Part shown: one piece after another, positions 23,401 to 34,144 of the stretch
Numbering within the stretch: the stretch's first letter is position 1
Layout of the letters: each line of letters starts with the position of its first letter
NCBI RefSeq assembly: GCF_030272615.1
Contig: NC_081409.1
Coordinates: 22,136,260 to 22,200,259 of the forward strand
Reading direction: 5' to 3'
Origin: Cryptomeria japonica
Taxonomy: Eukaryota > Streptophyta > Pinopsida > Cupressales > Cupressaceae
Length of the DNA: 64,000 nt
Translations under genes and position numbers: made by a program
The notes under the pieces: model-generated
Database searches by the model: none
What the model was told of the DNA's origin: nothing
What the model saw: the letters and a program-made list of their open reading frames with translations, nothing else

Positions 23401-24665
23401 ATTGGATTTTCCTGGTTTATCAGCAACTGTAATATCAAATTCCTGCATCAACAGTAACCAACGAGCCAATCTTCCTATAATTGAAGGTTTATTCATGAGA
23501 TATCTAATTGTTGTATGATCAGTATGCACAAATATCAGATATCATGTTATATAATGCCTGAATTTGTTGAGTGCATATATAACCGCTAACATTTCTTTTT
23601 CAGTGACAGTGTAATTAAGCTCAGGGCCCTGCATGTTCTTGTTGATATAATAAATTGTACTTTCCAAATTGTCAATCTTCTGTCCCAAAACTGATCCTAT
23701 GACATAATCTAATGCATTTGTATGAATATGAAATGGTAAGGACCAGTTTGGAACCTTAAGAATTGGTGCTTGGGTCAATGCTTGTTTGAGCTTCAAGAAA
23801 GATTCATTGCATGAGGAAGTCCAATTAAATTCCATATCTTTGGTCAAAAGAGAATATAAAGGACTTGCAATTTTGCTGAAATCTTTGATAAACCTCCTAT
23901 AATATCCAGCATGACCAGGAAAACTCCTGACATCTTTTTGCTTTATCGGTGCAGGGATATTTTGAATGACTTCTATTTTTGTTGGGTCAACTTGTATTCC
24001 ATTTATAGAGATATGATGACCAAGAACTATACCTTCCTACATCATCATGAAACACTTTTCACTATTCAATGATAAATTATAGTCTTCACATCGCTGCAAA
24101 ACTTTCTTCAAGTTTTTCAATGCCTCTTCAAATTCTAAACCATAGGTTGTAAAATCATCCATATAGATTTCTATGTTGTCCTGGGAAATATTTAAAAATA
24201 TGCTTATTACTGCTCTTTGAGATGTAGTTGGAGCATTACATAATCCAAAAGGAAGAACAAAATATGCATATGTTCCCCAAGTACAAGTAAATGTAGTCTT
24301 TTCCTGATCCTCTAGGGCAATTTGAATCTAGTTGTAGCCACTGAATCCATCAAGAAATGAGAAGTACCACTTCCCTGCTAAGGAGTCTAATACCTGATCT
24401 ACAAATGGTAATGGAAAATGATCTTTTTTGGTTGCCAAGTTCAAAGCTCTGTAATCCACACATACCCGCCATTTTCCTCCTTTCTTAGGAACTATCACTA
24501 AAGATGACACCCAGTAACTATTTGAAATATGATAGATAAATCCAACATTTAATAATTGCTGCAATTCTTCTTTAACTATTTCTCTTAATGCAGGATTGAT
24601 TCTTCTCTATGGCTATCTAAGTGGTTTATAGTCTTCTTTGATGTAGATACGGTGGGTATAAACTG
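23400..24665 (-). pseudogene. Gypsy 1 reverse transcriptase and RNase H
   Basis: RT begins with Q-Q-L-L-N-V-G-F-I and V-P-K-K-G-G-K-W-R-V-C-V-D-Y-R-A-L-N (about 24560-24450). F-S-G-Y-N is followed by a stop, then L-P-F-G-L-C-N-A-P (about 24250) and the catalytic I-Y-M-D-D-F (about 24165). RNase H begins at about 23760 and includes V-T-E-K-E-M-L-A-V (about 23605) and T-D-H-T-T-I-R-Y-L-M (about 23520), of the Athila/Tat kind. In-frame stops at about 24330, 24040 and 23540 break it; otherwise the frame is well kept. Confidence 0.9.
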
Positions 24666-24670
24666 TAGGA

Positions 24671-26012
24671 TCAATTCCATGCATGTTTATGACATTTGAG
24701 CAAGTCCACAAGTGCTACCCTTTGGGTTTCTGTGAGTTTACTATTGATATTCAAATATTTGTTTGAATCAACTTCCACTTTTATAGTAAGATCAATCTGA
24801 GATACTTCAAGAAAATGAGAAGTGCAGACTTCCTGTGGCAACAAAGTAAGCAGTATATTAGTGGCTGCAAGAAAGTCTGATTTTGAAATATTTGATACGA
24901 ACTCCTGTGACTGTTGCTCCTGTCTTAACTCATTTGTCATAATTTTATGGAGAATTGAGTCATCATCATGAAGTTGGATGAATGGTCCTCTATTAATCAG
25001 CATGAGGTGATTAACAAAGTCAACTCCTTCTTCAAATTCTTCTCCCAAGTTAGGCCAAATGACTTGTTGTTGATCAAATTGGGGCTGAGCAGGAGAATAC
25101 AGAGCTAAAGTTTTGGTAGTATTTCCATCTGAGATAGTCATATCCCCTGACCGACATCCAAAATATGCATCAACTGTAGCAAGCCAAGGTCTTCCCAAAA
25201 TCATTGGATATCCTCCCAATGTGGCCTTAGGAGATAGGATCATAAAGTTTGCAGGGTATTCCCAAGAATCTAAAACAACAACTATATCTTCAATCATACC
25301 ATCAAGTCGAACTGTGGAACTATTAGCAAGTTGTAGGACTGTAGGTGTAGGTCTGAGACTAGTTATTTCAAGCCGTTGCATAATATCCCTTGTCATGACA
25401 TGAATGGATTCTCCCAAATCTATCAAAGCATTCTTTATTTGAGTGCCATTGATGACTATATTCACAACAGGGCTACTAGGATCAACATACTTAGAATTGA
25501 AACTTTTCTTAATATGATATCAGCCAATTGATCCATTACATGCACTGTTTGCAGATATTTTTTCTTTCTACCAAGCTTCTTTATACATGCTTCCTTAAGT
25601 GCCTTACTGTACATAGGAACATCCTTAATAGCTTGTAACAATGGAATTTTAACATATACGTGTTTCAACTGATCTATGATATCAAAACTTTGTTCCTGTT
25701 CTGGAAGAATCTCTTTTGCTTTCAACCTCTAAAGAAATGGAGGTATTTGCTGATTTTGAGGTATTTGGATTGTTGGACTAGAGATTTCTTGTTCTTTTGG
25801 TATCTCAGTTATAACTAGTGGGGACGGGTTAGGCAAAGTTGTCCCAGATCTAAGGTGAATATCACTTATAGATAGAGAATAGGTTGGGTATTGATTAGGA
25901 TCAACTGAATAAACTTGTTGTTGCTAAGATTTTCTATTAGTATTTGACATTGGTTGAGTGGGTTGTTGTCTGTATTTTGAGTATTGGGATTTTTCTTCTT
26001 TCAATCTGCTAA
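24671..26012 (-). pseudogene. Gypsy 1 gag tail and aspartic protease
   Basis: The region after 25890 reads L-R-S-G-T-T-L-P-N-P, a conserved start of the pre-protease domain in Athila/Tat elements, then the I-P-L-L-Q-A-I-K-D-V-P segment (about 25640). The protease active site has mutated: A-L-I-D-L-G-E-S replaces the family's D-x-G-A-S (about 25425). L-G-R-P-W-L follows near 25185. The ORF from 25465 to 24671 is open over 264 codons. Upstream of 25,990 the frame stops abruptly at the orphan insertion, with the gag body resuming near 31180. Confidence 0.82.
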
Positions 26013-29000
26013 GTCTGCAAGGGTTTAGTACTTCATTCTGCCTCTAAGGGGTTATTTGTCTAAGGGGTTAGGGTTTTGTAAATTCACCCTTTTTCATCTT
26101 GTAAGCCCTGCGTTCTTTTCTCTTGTTACCTTTTTCCACTTAAGTGGAAGAAGGGTCGGTCCATCGTTAGAGAAGGGGTCCCTTTTAGGTTCTTTACCTT
26201 GGTGGGAGATTAATTTCTTTTGATTAATGGCCTTTTCCTCAGTCTTGTTTCATTTTATTTTTGTCTGTCGAGTATTGTAAAGGACATGCATCTTATTTTT
26301 GATCTAACGGTTGGCGTTGTTTTGCATTGCAAAGATGCGCAAAGTTTACCCTTCGCGAAACAACGAAAAGGCAAAACACTTAGAAAATTTTGTGGTCAAT
26401 TGGAGCCATTTTTTGAACTCAATTATGAATTAATTGCCGAAGCATGTGGCTTAATTGTTTCTAATCAATGTTCAGTTGCCGTAGTAATCTTCACATTAGT
26501 TAAAACTTTGGCATCAATTCGAAGAATCTTGTAGAGGAACCAGTGCACAGAGCAAATTTTTTTCAAGCAACAAGTAAGTTTCTGCAAATTGCTTAACAGT
26601 TATAGTTGAATTGGTATCACTGGGTGTTTGATTTCTCAAGAAATCTATTTGAGATTTAATTGAAATAATTGTAATTCTGAGATGGCACCACGAAGAGATT
26701 TCACAGGGAAGGTTAATTACCAGGAGAGAGCCATTTGTGATGACTTTTTAGAGCAATTAACTAGGTCTACTAATGCTTCTGGTAAAATGAAAGAATTGGT
26801 GCCTAAAGCCTCCCGCCCGAGAATTGGTGATGGCCTATACGATAAAGGGAATTGGTTGAGGGATCCCCAGATAGGTATATCAGGTTTGGGACTTTTCAAA
26901 GTGGGTTTTCGCCAAAGAAATTCCCCTGCTCCAATGAATAGTATATGGGAATTAGATGTTGGGAAGCTCATAGTCCCTGGGGTTTTCATGGACATGGACT
27001 TGTTAACCCAAATTGCCAATAATTATGATCCCAATACCAGGACTATAAAGAATGTAAATGGCGGGTCTCTAATTGAAATAAATGATGATGAGTTCAGGAG
27101 AGTTTTCAGACTCAGTGAGGTATCAAATTATTTAGAGCCCATCAATTTTGAAACACTTGCAAAGGTCTATGATGCACAGAGAGACCACCTCAGAAATGGC
27201 GAGGTGGCCCCTTGAAGGAATTCTTCGCCAAAATAGGAGGACTAATAGTTGTAGGCCCTAGCACCATGGAGCTTTTTTCATTAAACTTTTTTACTTTGAG
27301 GGATATAGGGATGTATTGGTCCTTATATCAGATTTTTGGGGAGGATGCATAAACTACTATGCCAACCCACTATATGCTCATGATAGCATAGATTTTGAAC
27401 CCATCTATGGCACTGACCTTTGATTTTGCACCTTATCTCACTGATGCCATTCATGAGGGATTGATAGAGATAAAAAATGCTAAGGTGCACATGTTTCTAT
27501 TTAAAGGTGCTGAGTATTTCGCTAATGAAATGGACCTGATCAAAGAAAAAGATGGTGAAGAGATGCTCGTTCAGTTGTGGAGCACAATTTTGTCTTGGGA
27601 CAGAAAAGATGCAAGTTACCTAAAGTTTGATAGATGTTTTGCACCTAGGTTTAGAATCCTTTTGTGCCCACAAAACCCTAGGATTCCTAAAGCTCTCCTT
27701 GAATTCCTTAGGCCAAAGGAATTTACTAAAGACATCAAGATTGTGCATAATTGGGGTGACATATATTTGTACCATGTCTCCACTATGTTTAGAGTTTTTG
27801 GTTTTAGAGGAACTCCATATTTTCTCCCATATCAAGTCCCATTGAAGATAGGAATTGTTGAGGTCCTGAGGCAGATTGGAGGCCTGCAGGAAGTAGAATT
27901 GACAAATAGGGGGAAAGGAACAATTTTCCCAACTATTACTGTGGCACATTAGTTTGTAATCACCAAGGGTGGTTGGACACATTTTGATGATTTCTTTTAG
28001 CCATACAAATTGTCTACTACAGTGGCAAGATTTGCTGACCCAGAGGGTTTCTTTAATGATATGTTTAAGAAGAGAGCCGTATGCAAGGGTAGGACACACC
28101 AGTTCCATTTTCCTAAAGATTTGATCATAAATGAGTTCAATTTAGATGAACATGAATTGAGGAAAGAAAAGTGGATAGCTTTTAAGAAAGCTTTGGACTT
28201 CATCCATCAATTTGATAATAGCTATGACCCCCTGGCCAGTTTTACTCCTTTTGAGGAAAAGGTCAAGTTTTTGATTCTTTATTTTGAAGATTTAATGCAA
28301 ACTTTAAAGGAGAAGAGGGAGGCTATATTAAATAATGACCCTGAAAAGGCTAAACTTGTCTTAGCTAAACTTACCTTTGCAAAGGAAGTGCCCCTAGGTG
28401 ATTATGTGATGCATAAAAGACCTACTTATAATGTGCTAATGCCAACAAAAGGTGAATCTTCCTCCCAAAAGGGAAAAAGGCCATTAGTAGACATTGTGGA
28501 GATCCAAGACTCTCCTAAAAGGCAAAGGGTAGGAAAAGAGGTACAAACAAATGAACCTTTATATTCTCCATCTCAATCCCCAATCCATGTAGGGGATGAA
28601 CATGTAGTAGCAGAGCAACTGCTACAATTAGGAAACCTTGGGGAAATTGCTCTCACTTATGAGGAGTTGCAAGAAGGAATGCCCGAGGAGCCGACAAGTG
28701 CCCAAATGGACATAACTACAAGGGTGTTTATAGGCAAAGAACTGGACCATGTCATTAAGCAGGCTAGTGAGGAGTTTTTGGCAGATGATAGTTTCATCAA
28801 AACAGGGTCCTTCTTGTAGTTTGTTTGGAGGAAGAATATAGACCAATTCAAGGAAAGATGTGAGAAAAAGAAAAATGAGAATCCTCACAAAGATACATCT
28901 GCAGTTGAAGCAGATGTAAAGCAAGAAATGCTGACAAAATTTGGGAATATTACCCCAGAGCAGGGAAGGATGATGATTGCAAAAGAGGGAGTTTTGATTC

Positions 29001-31165
29001 TCCCTAAATGGGATATAGCAAATGCATTAATCCTCAAGGCAGTGAGGAAGGAAACAAAGCCCCTAGAAGGAGTAACTTATAGCAATGATCATGTTGCTTT
29101 AGTTATGTGGTCACTAAGGAGGGAAGAGAGAAAAAAGATGAAAGACACCTCAGAGTCTAGCTATCTCGGGGGCATGATTGTGAAGAGAGTAAAGGACATA
29201 GGGGTAGTGGAGGCTGCTAGCACAATTTTGGAATCAACAAAATTCAACATGGCTGTAGCTGAAAAGGAGGCCAAGGAAAAGGCTGATCTCCAGGTCAAGT
29301 TGGAGGTAATCCTAAAAGCTTACAATGAAGCCCAAGCTGAAATATCTTAGAGGGATGGTATGATTACTAAATTGAAGAATCAAATAGAAGGGAAAAATCA
29401 TTAAGGTGAGTCTTCTACATTGATGATTGCCTCTTCCCTAGCTAAACCTCCATCTGCTAGTCCAATCATTGAGTTTCCCTTGTTCCCTATGAATCCTGGT
29501 TTCCAATCTATTGAGTCTATTCAATGTGAAATGGAAAAATTGAATCAAGCCATTTTTGCAAGCAAGTATGAGGAGAAGGTCAAGGGCACCATTTTGAAAT
29601 TTGCTGACATGGTAGGGGATCCTATTGTATATATATACATGAAGAGAGTTTTGAATATGTTGACCTCTTTAAATGAGGATAAAGTTGTTTTGGAGCCAAT
29701 TCTAAATAAATGGATGGTTAGGGAAGTGGATATGGAGCTTATGTGCTCATCCCATGAAGAGGCAGATGCTGATGCTACTATTAAATCCACCTATGAGTTA
29801 GTAAAAGGTATGTCCAAATTGGCAGAAGGAAGAGCTGGTCTAGAAAGAAAAGCAAACCTATATAGGAAAGAGTACACTAACCAGAAATTTGAATTATTTC
29901 CTGGAGGTTTTGATAGCGCAAGCAAGTTAAAGGATGAAGAAGTATGGCTTGGTGAGTTAGGCCATAGATTTTCACAATGGATAAATAATGTTATCAATTC
30001 AGATGACATGTCTTTATTTATTCAAACAATTGAAGAAATTGAAAAGATGAAGTCACATTATGGTTTTTTGGAGGCAGAAGTCAAGCAGTTAAGAAACACT
30101 TGGAAAAGTTTAAATAAGCCGAAGAAGAAAATTGTTAGTTATTCTTGGCCTAGTGATGACGAGTTTAAAGAATGGAAAGACAAGCATATGGTACAAGAAG
30201 CGGAGGCTCAGGAATAATTAATTGATGCTACTGCGTTGCAATGACCCTTAGGAAGTTAGGATTGAAAATGACTTGTAACCTCTTTAAAGAGGGAATTCCA
30301 GTTGTAACAAACTATCCCTAGGAAAGTCCAAAGCTTGTTTTGCATCCATATCATTATAAATGGATAGCAGGACTTTAGGAGAGATCATCACAAGAATTTG
30401 TAAGGAAACTCTGTCCAAATTTATATACAATTTTTTTGGTTTTTCAGAAAATACCTCGAGTTATGTATGATTTTTGAAAATGGATATTAATATATAGATC
30501 AAATCATTTTGAGCTCATATCTCTATTGTCTTCGTGTGTGCATTCATTGATTTACTGGTTCCTTTTAAATAATCTAGGGTTATTTGATCAAAATGAGACT
30601 GCAGGGCAATCTTACAGACATGTTTTTAGGCTGTGCTCTCCAAGAGAGAAATTAAATATACGTGAAATCTCTCAGTTAGTAAATCAATAGTTTTCTGCTT
30701 GAATTTGATAAACGGTTTTAGCATAAAGGAAAAACTTATATATATGTCAGGCATATATTAGGTTGATGAAGCCAAAGCGATAGGATGTATGTGAATGTCC
30801 AGATTCAAAACTCTTATTTAGTTTGGGTGACTCTGTAGCCCGGATAAGGCACTGATATCATTTGTGGAGTTTTTATTTTTTTATTATCTTTCTTGGGGTC
30901 AAGACTGAAAAATGAACACACATTTTCTTTTAAGTTTTAGTATTATTGAGGTGATGAGGTTCACAGGTTTCTAATGCTGGTTTACTGTGGATCTTATATT
31001 AAAATTATGAAAGTATTCACAAGAGGTATACCCACCTAAGCTTTATATAAGCTTAAAGTGTAGAAGGTTTTGTACAAACCTTGTTATATGTTATTCTGGA
31101 TTTCTATTTTCTTCTTGTTCTCTTCACATGCAAAAGAGGCTTTAATTTTCTTACAGAGGAGACAG
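26013..31165 (+). other. Orphan 5-kb insertion inside gypsy 1 gag-protease
   Basis: The gag reading of gypsy 1 is interrupted between about 31170 and 26012 by DNA whose only coding signal is on the opposite strand. The left junction reads ctaag before tctgcaaggg, the right ends ttaag before aacaacatggg, a possible 4-of-5 target duplication. I found neither LTRs nor terminal inverted repeats. A TGGTATCA motif at 26612 recalls a PBS, but the sequences at both ends do not match as LTRs would. The 26013-26680 leader and 30218-31165 tail are noncoding; the tail contains tttatataagctt near 31040. It may be a non-autonomous element whose ends I cannot define. Confidence 0.55.
26682..30217 (+). pseudogene. 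~1,150-codon reading frame of unknown function, antisense to gypsy 1
   Basis: ATG at 26682, frame 1 to about 27210, then a single frame change, after which one frame runs to the stop at 30217 with only a handful of in-frame stops (near 27350, 27395, 27950, 28000, 28818, 29348 and 29402). Such length with conserved frame is not random. The N-terminus (about 100 residues) contains N-S-I-W-E-L-D-V-G-K-L and N-D-D-E-F-R-R-V-F-R-L-S-E-V, recalling domains of plant mobile genes. The middle has S-P-K-R-Q-R-V-G-K, a likely nuclear localisation signal (about 28520). Coiled-coil segments lie around 29240-29350 and 30000-30110. The C-terminus is basic, then acidic. No polymerase, nuclease or integrase motif is seen. 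Antisense ORFs are known in Tat-type gypsy elements but lie near the 3' LTR, not between gag and protease. Confidence 0.65.
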
Positions 31166-31177
31166 GGAAATCAAAAT

Positions 31178-32454
31178 TTAAGAACAACATGGGCAATTGT
31201 GTGGGTTTAGGTGGAACAATAGTGGTTGTGGTTGCTGCATAGGTTGCTGATATCTAGACGACTGATTTGCCCATGGCTGACCCCCCTCCATTGAGGAGCA
31301 GGTTGCCAATTTCCTTGAAATTGCTGCCATGGTCCCTGAGGTGGAGACCAATTTCCTTGTGGCTAATGCCACTATGGAATTTGATTGGCAAAATGCTGTC
31401 CTTGGCCTTGAGGACTATAAAATTTGGATAACTACCAAAATTTTGAGCATATGGAGATTTCCATTGATTATTTGGTATAGGAATTTCCACTATAACCAGA
31501 AAAAGAAAGTGGATCGAGAGGCATACCTTGTCTTGGAAAATTTGGCCTTCTCTGAGCAACTTATAAAAATTGTTCATCATCACCTTGTATTGTCTTGAAA
31601 TCAATAATTTCAAAATTTGCAACCATTTTACATCTGCAATCTCTTTTCCTTTGTCTACAATGGGGGCATAATTCAGCAAGAACTACATCAGCTTCCTTGT
31701 GCTTCTTCTTAGTTGAAAGTGTGTCCAATTGAGTAGCCATATTGTTTATGATATCCTCCTTAAAATCCTTTAGTAAATGGCTAAGTTCCATTCTAGAAAC
31801 TCCATTACTAGATGTTGATGAAGAAACTCCTGGCTTGAAACGCCTACTCTTCTTAGAAGCAAATCTGGATTACTTCTGACAAATTTGTCCAATGTCATTC
31901 CATGTTGATTGTGCTATGTAACCTCCTCCCATAAGATCCAAAGCATATGTGCATTCAACACTGATTCCTCTAAAAAATATTAGCTTGAGAGACTCTTCGT
32001 TTAGAGTGATACGCTTGAACTTTTTGACACTAAATAAAAACCTCTCCAGATAATCTTCAAGACTCTCATCTTCTTTCTGTGTCATTCTAAAAATATTATC
32101 CCCATGGCGGTCAGTGCCTCTACAATAATCCTTGTATTTTGTGAGAAACAATTGTTTAATCTCATCCCATGTAGTGATTGTGCTACTCCCGAGACTCATA
32201 AACCATCTCAAAGATGATTCTTTTAAAGTGGCAGGGAATATTTTGAGTCTATGGGCATCTGTAGTATAATCAAAACTCCTATAGAGGACATCAAATTCAA
32301 ACAAGAATGTGTCTGGGTCTTCTATCACTAATCCATATAATTTAGGGAGGAAAGAAGCTGGAATGTTCTCGAGATTAGCATTATCATGCTGATAAAAAAT
32401 AGGGAACTCAAATGTTGGTGCCACAGGTGGAGGTGGGTTATTCCCACTAGGGGG
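31178..32454 (-). pseudogene. Gypsy 1 gag, main part
   Basis: Structural capsid protein. The core ORF (32424-31870) has the retrotransposon-gag signature: L-K-E-S-S-L-R-W-F (about 32230), T-T-W-D-E-I-K-Q-L-F-L (about 32180) and E-S-L-E-D-Y-L-E-R-F (about 32070). Further down is a cysteine cluster C-P-H-C-R-Q-R-K-R-D-C-R-C (about 31660), then a glutamine/proline/tryptophan-rich tail with W-S-P-P-Q-G-P-W and N-W-Q-P-A-P (31350-31250). Frame changes and stops occur. It joins the N-terminal piece at 39820-40059 across the chromovirus insertion, and the tail is cut off by the orphan insertion. Confidence 0.85.
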
Positions 32455-33787
32455 TGATAGGGAGACTCCTAGTTTCTTGAGTCAGCTTGAATCACTCCAA
32501 GGCCTTTTCTCCAAGCCTAGTCTGGGAATACTCTTCTATATTCCCCTCATCTACTCTAGGACCTCACTATCAAGGTTTGTTCCTCACTCCTCATGAATTC
32601 ACTTTCGTAAATTCATCAGCTCATCAGACACCTTGTAAGGTTGCTCTGCCATAGTTTAATCTTACAACTCCTCTCAAGTTGTTTCTCCATCATCCTAGGA
32701 TCTTCTCTCCATTTGATCCCATCTCCCCTATTCTGAGGCTAATAGCCTAGACTCCCAAACAACCCTGCTTATGATTTTCCTTAGTCACTGGTACCTAGTC
32801 GAGCTATCATCAAGCTCGCCTAGGGCCAGTCTGCTAAAATGACCATCACCATTCCTTAGAATCCTATCAATGGAACCCTATAGTACATGTCTGGCTCTTC
32901 TTGACAACTTTCAATGGTCGCGAGGATCCCATGATGGAGCTTCAAGATAGAGCCATGGCTACAATTACTTGTCACCAACAGGAAAAACAAGAAAACAAAA
33001 CAACAATGCTATCTACAGATCTGAACTTGGCATGATTACAGAATTGAAACTCACATAATGTAGGAAAGAAACTTCTGCACTATCTACATCACCATCTAAA
33101 AATTTAAGCCAAAATTAACAACAGAGAGGAACCAGGAAATGATCTTTTTTATTTATTGTTCACAGAAAAACTGTCTTATGGAAAACTCCAAAATCCAACC
33201 GAACCCTTTACAGAATGCCCATTGGGTCTTATAGCTTTTGCACATGTTGTGCATCATCCTTGAACAGACGAGATGCACCCTTGACACAATTAGTTACCTG
33301 CAATAACCATCCTTCAACCTCCATCAGGTCATCGGGTCAGCGCAACAAAAACACTTGGCTTTCGAAGAGTGGCATCGAACAAACTTAGGCCGCGATGAGC
33401 CCCATAAATGTTCCATTGATGGCTCAGTTTTATCGACATCGAGAAAACGTAGGCCTCTTTCATTGACATCGAGATAACTAAGGCCACGGTGAGTCCTGAA
33501 CAAGTTCCATCGATGGGTTGGTTTCATCGGCGTTGAGCAAACTTAAGGTGGTTTCATCGACGACCTCCGGTAGTCACTTTTCTCTCGGGTCCGCGGGGTA
33601 GCTCGAACAAGTCATGCCAGTCATCAATGGTGGGCTCCACTGTTGTTGGTCAAGGGAATATTTACAAAAAGAAGACAAAAAGTACTCCAAGCCGCTCTAA
33701 GCTTGAAATGCAGTCCTTAGCCAAAAAAAAATGAAAATTTGCAAAACTTCAAAGGGTATTTGTTCACCCTTAGGTGCTCCTGCACCA
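32455..33787 (-). repeat. Gypsy 2 3' LTR
   Basis: Starts tgatagggagactcctag and ends gtgctcctgcacca on the plus strand. It is exactly the same length as its partner. The internal side abuts a purine-rich tract (minus TTTTGTTTGGGAGTA, 33788-33802) that serves as the PPT. Confidence 0.95.
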
Positions 33788-33834
33788 TACTCCCAAACAA
33801 AAGAAAGTTAAGTCACCTCTTTTGGGATCAGTTT

Positions 33835-34025
33835 CTAACCAATGCCCAGCTTTTGGAATCCTGTTTTAGGCACCCATGTAGCTTCTGCATCATCCATACC
33901 CTGCCATTTGATTGGGTGCTCCCAATAGATTTGATGCCTTGTCTTCTTGGCGATCCTTGAACTCAACACTTTCTCAGCCTTTGGATTTGATTTTGCTGGT
34001 AGTTGAAGGTTGTTCACTTCAACTG
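33835..34025 (-). pseudogene. Gypsy 2 integrase tail with chromodomain
   Basis: The 60 codons read V-L-S-S-R…Q-I-Y-W-E-H-P-I-K-W-Q-G, then E-A-T-W-V, matching the chromodomain pattern in which aromatic residues and the E-A-T-W segment bind methylated histone tails and steer integration. It is in a different frame from the integrase core, so at least one frameshift separates them. Confidence 0.8.
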
Positions 34026-34144
34026 ATACCTCTGAGTGATTGTAATCTGAACCTTGAATTGGTCCTTTGTAGGCAACTAAGTCTGCTATGTTGAAAAATC
34101 GGTGACAATCCTATGTCACTAGGTAGGTCCACCTTGTATGCATA

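Noticed and set aside
27620-28108. 162-codon minus-strand frame
   Set aside because: Shadow of the long plus-strand frame at 26.7-30.2 kb, which is far longer and keeps frame.
26013-31165. LTR retrotransposon reading of the orphan insertion (PBS-like TGGTATCA at 26612)
   Set aside because: The 600 bp before the motif and the 600 bp at the right end do not resemble each other, and no TG…CA ends were found.
26013-31165. Helitron reading of the orphan insertion (starts with TC)
   Set aside because: No CTRR end with a hairpin, no A/T target context, no Rep/helicase motif.
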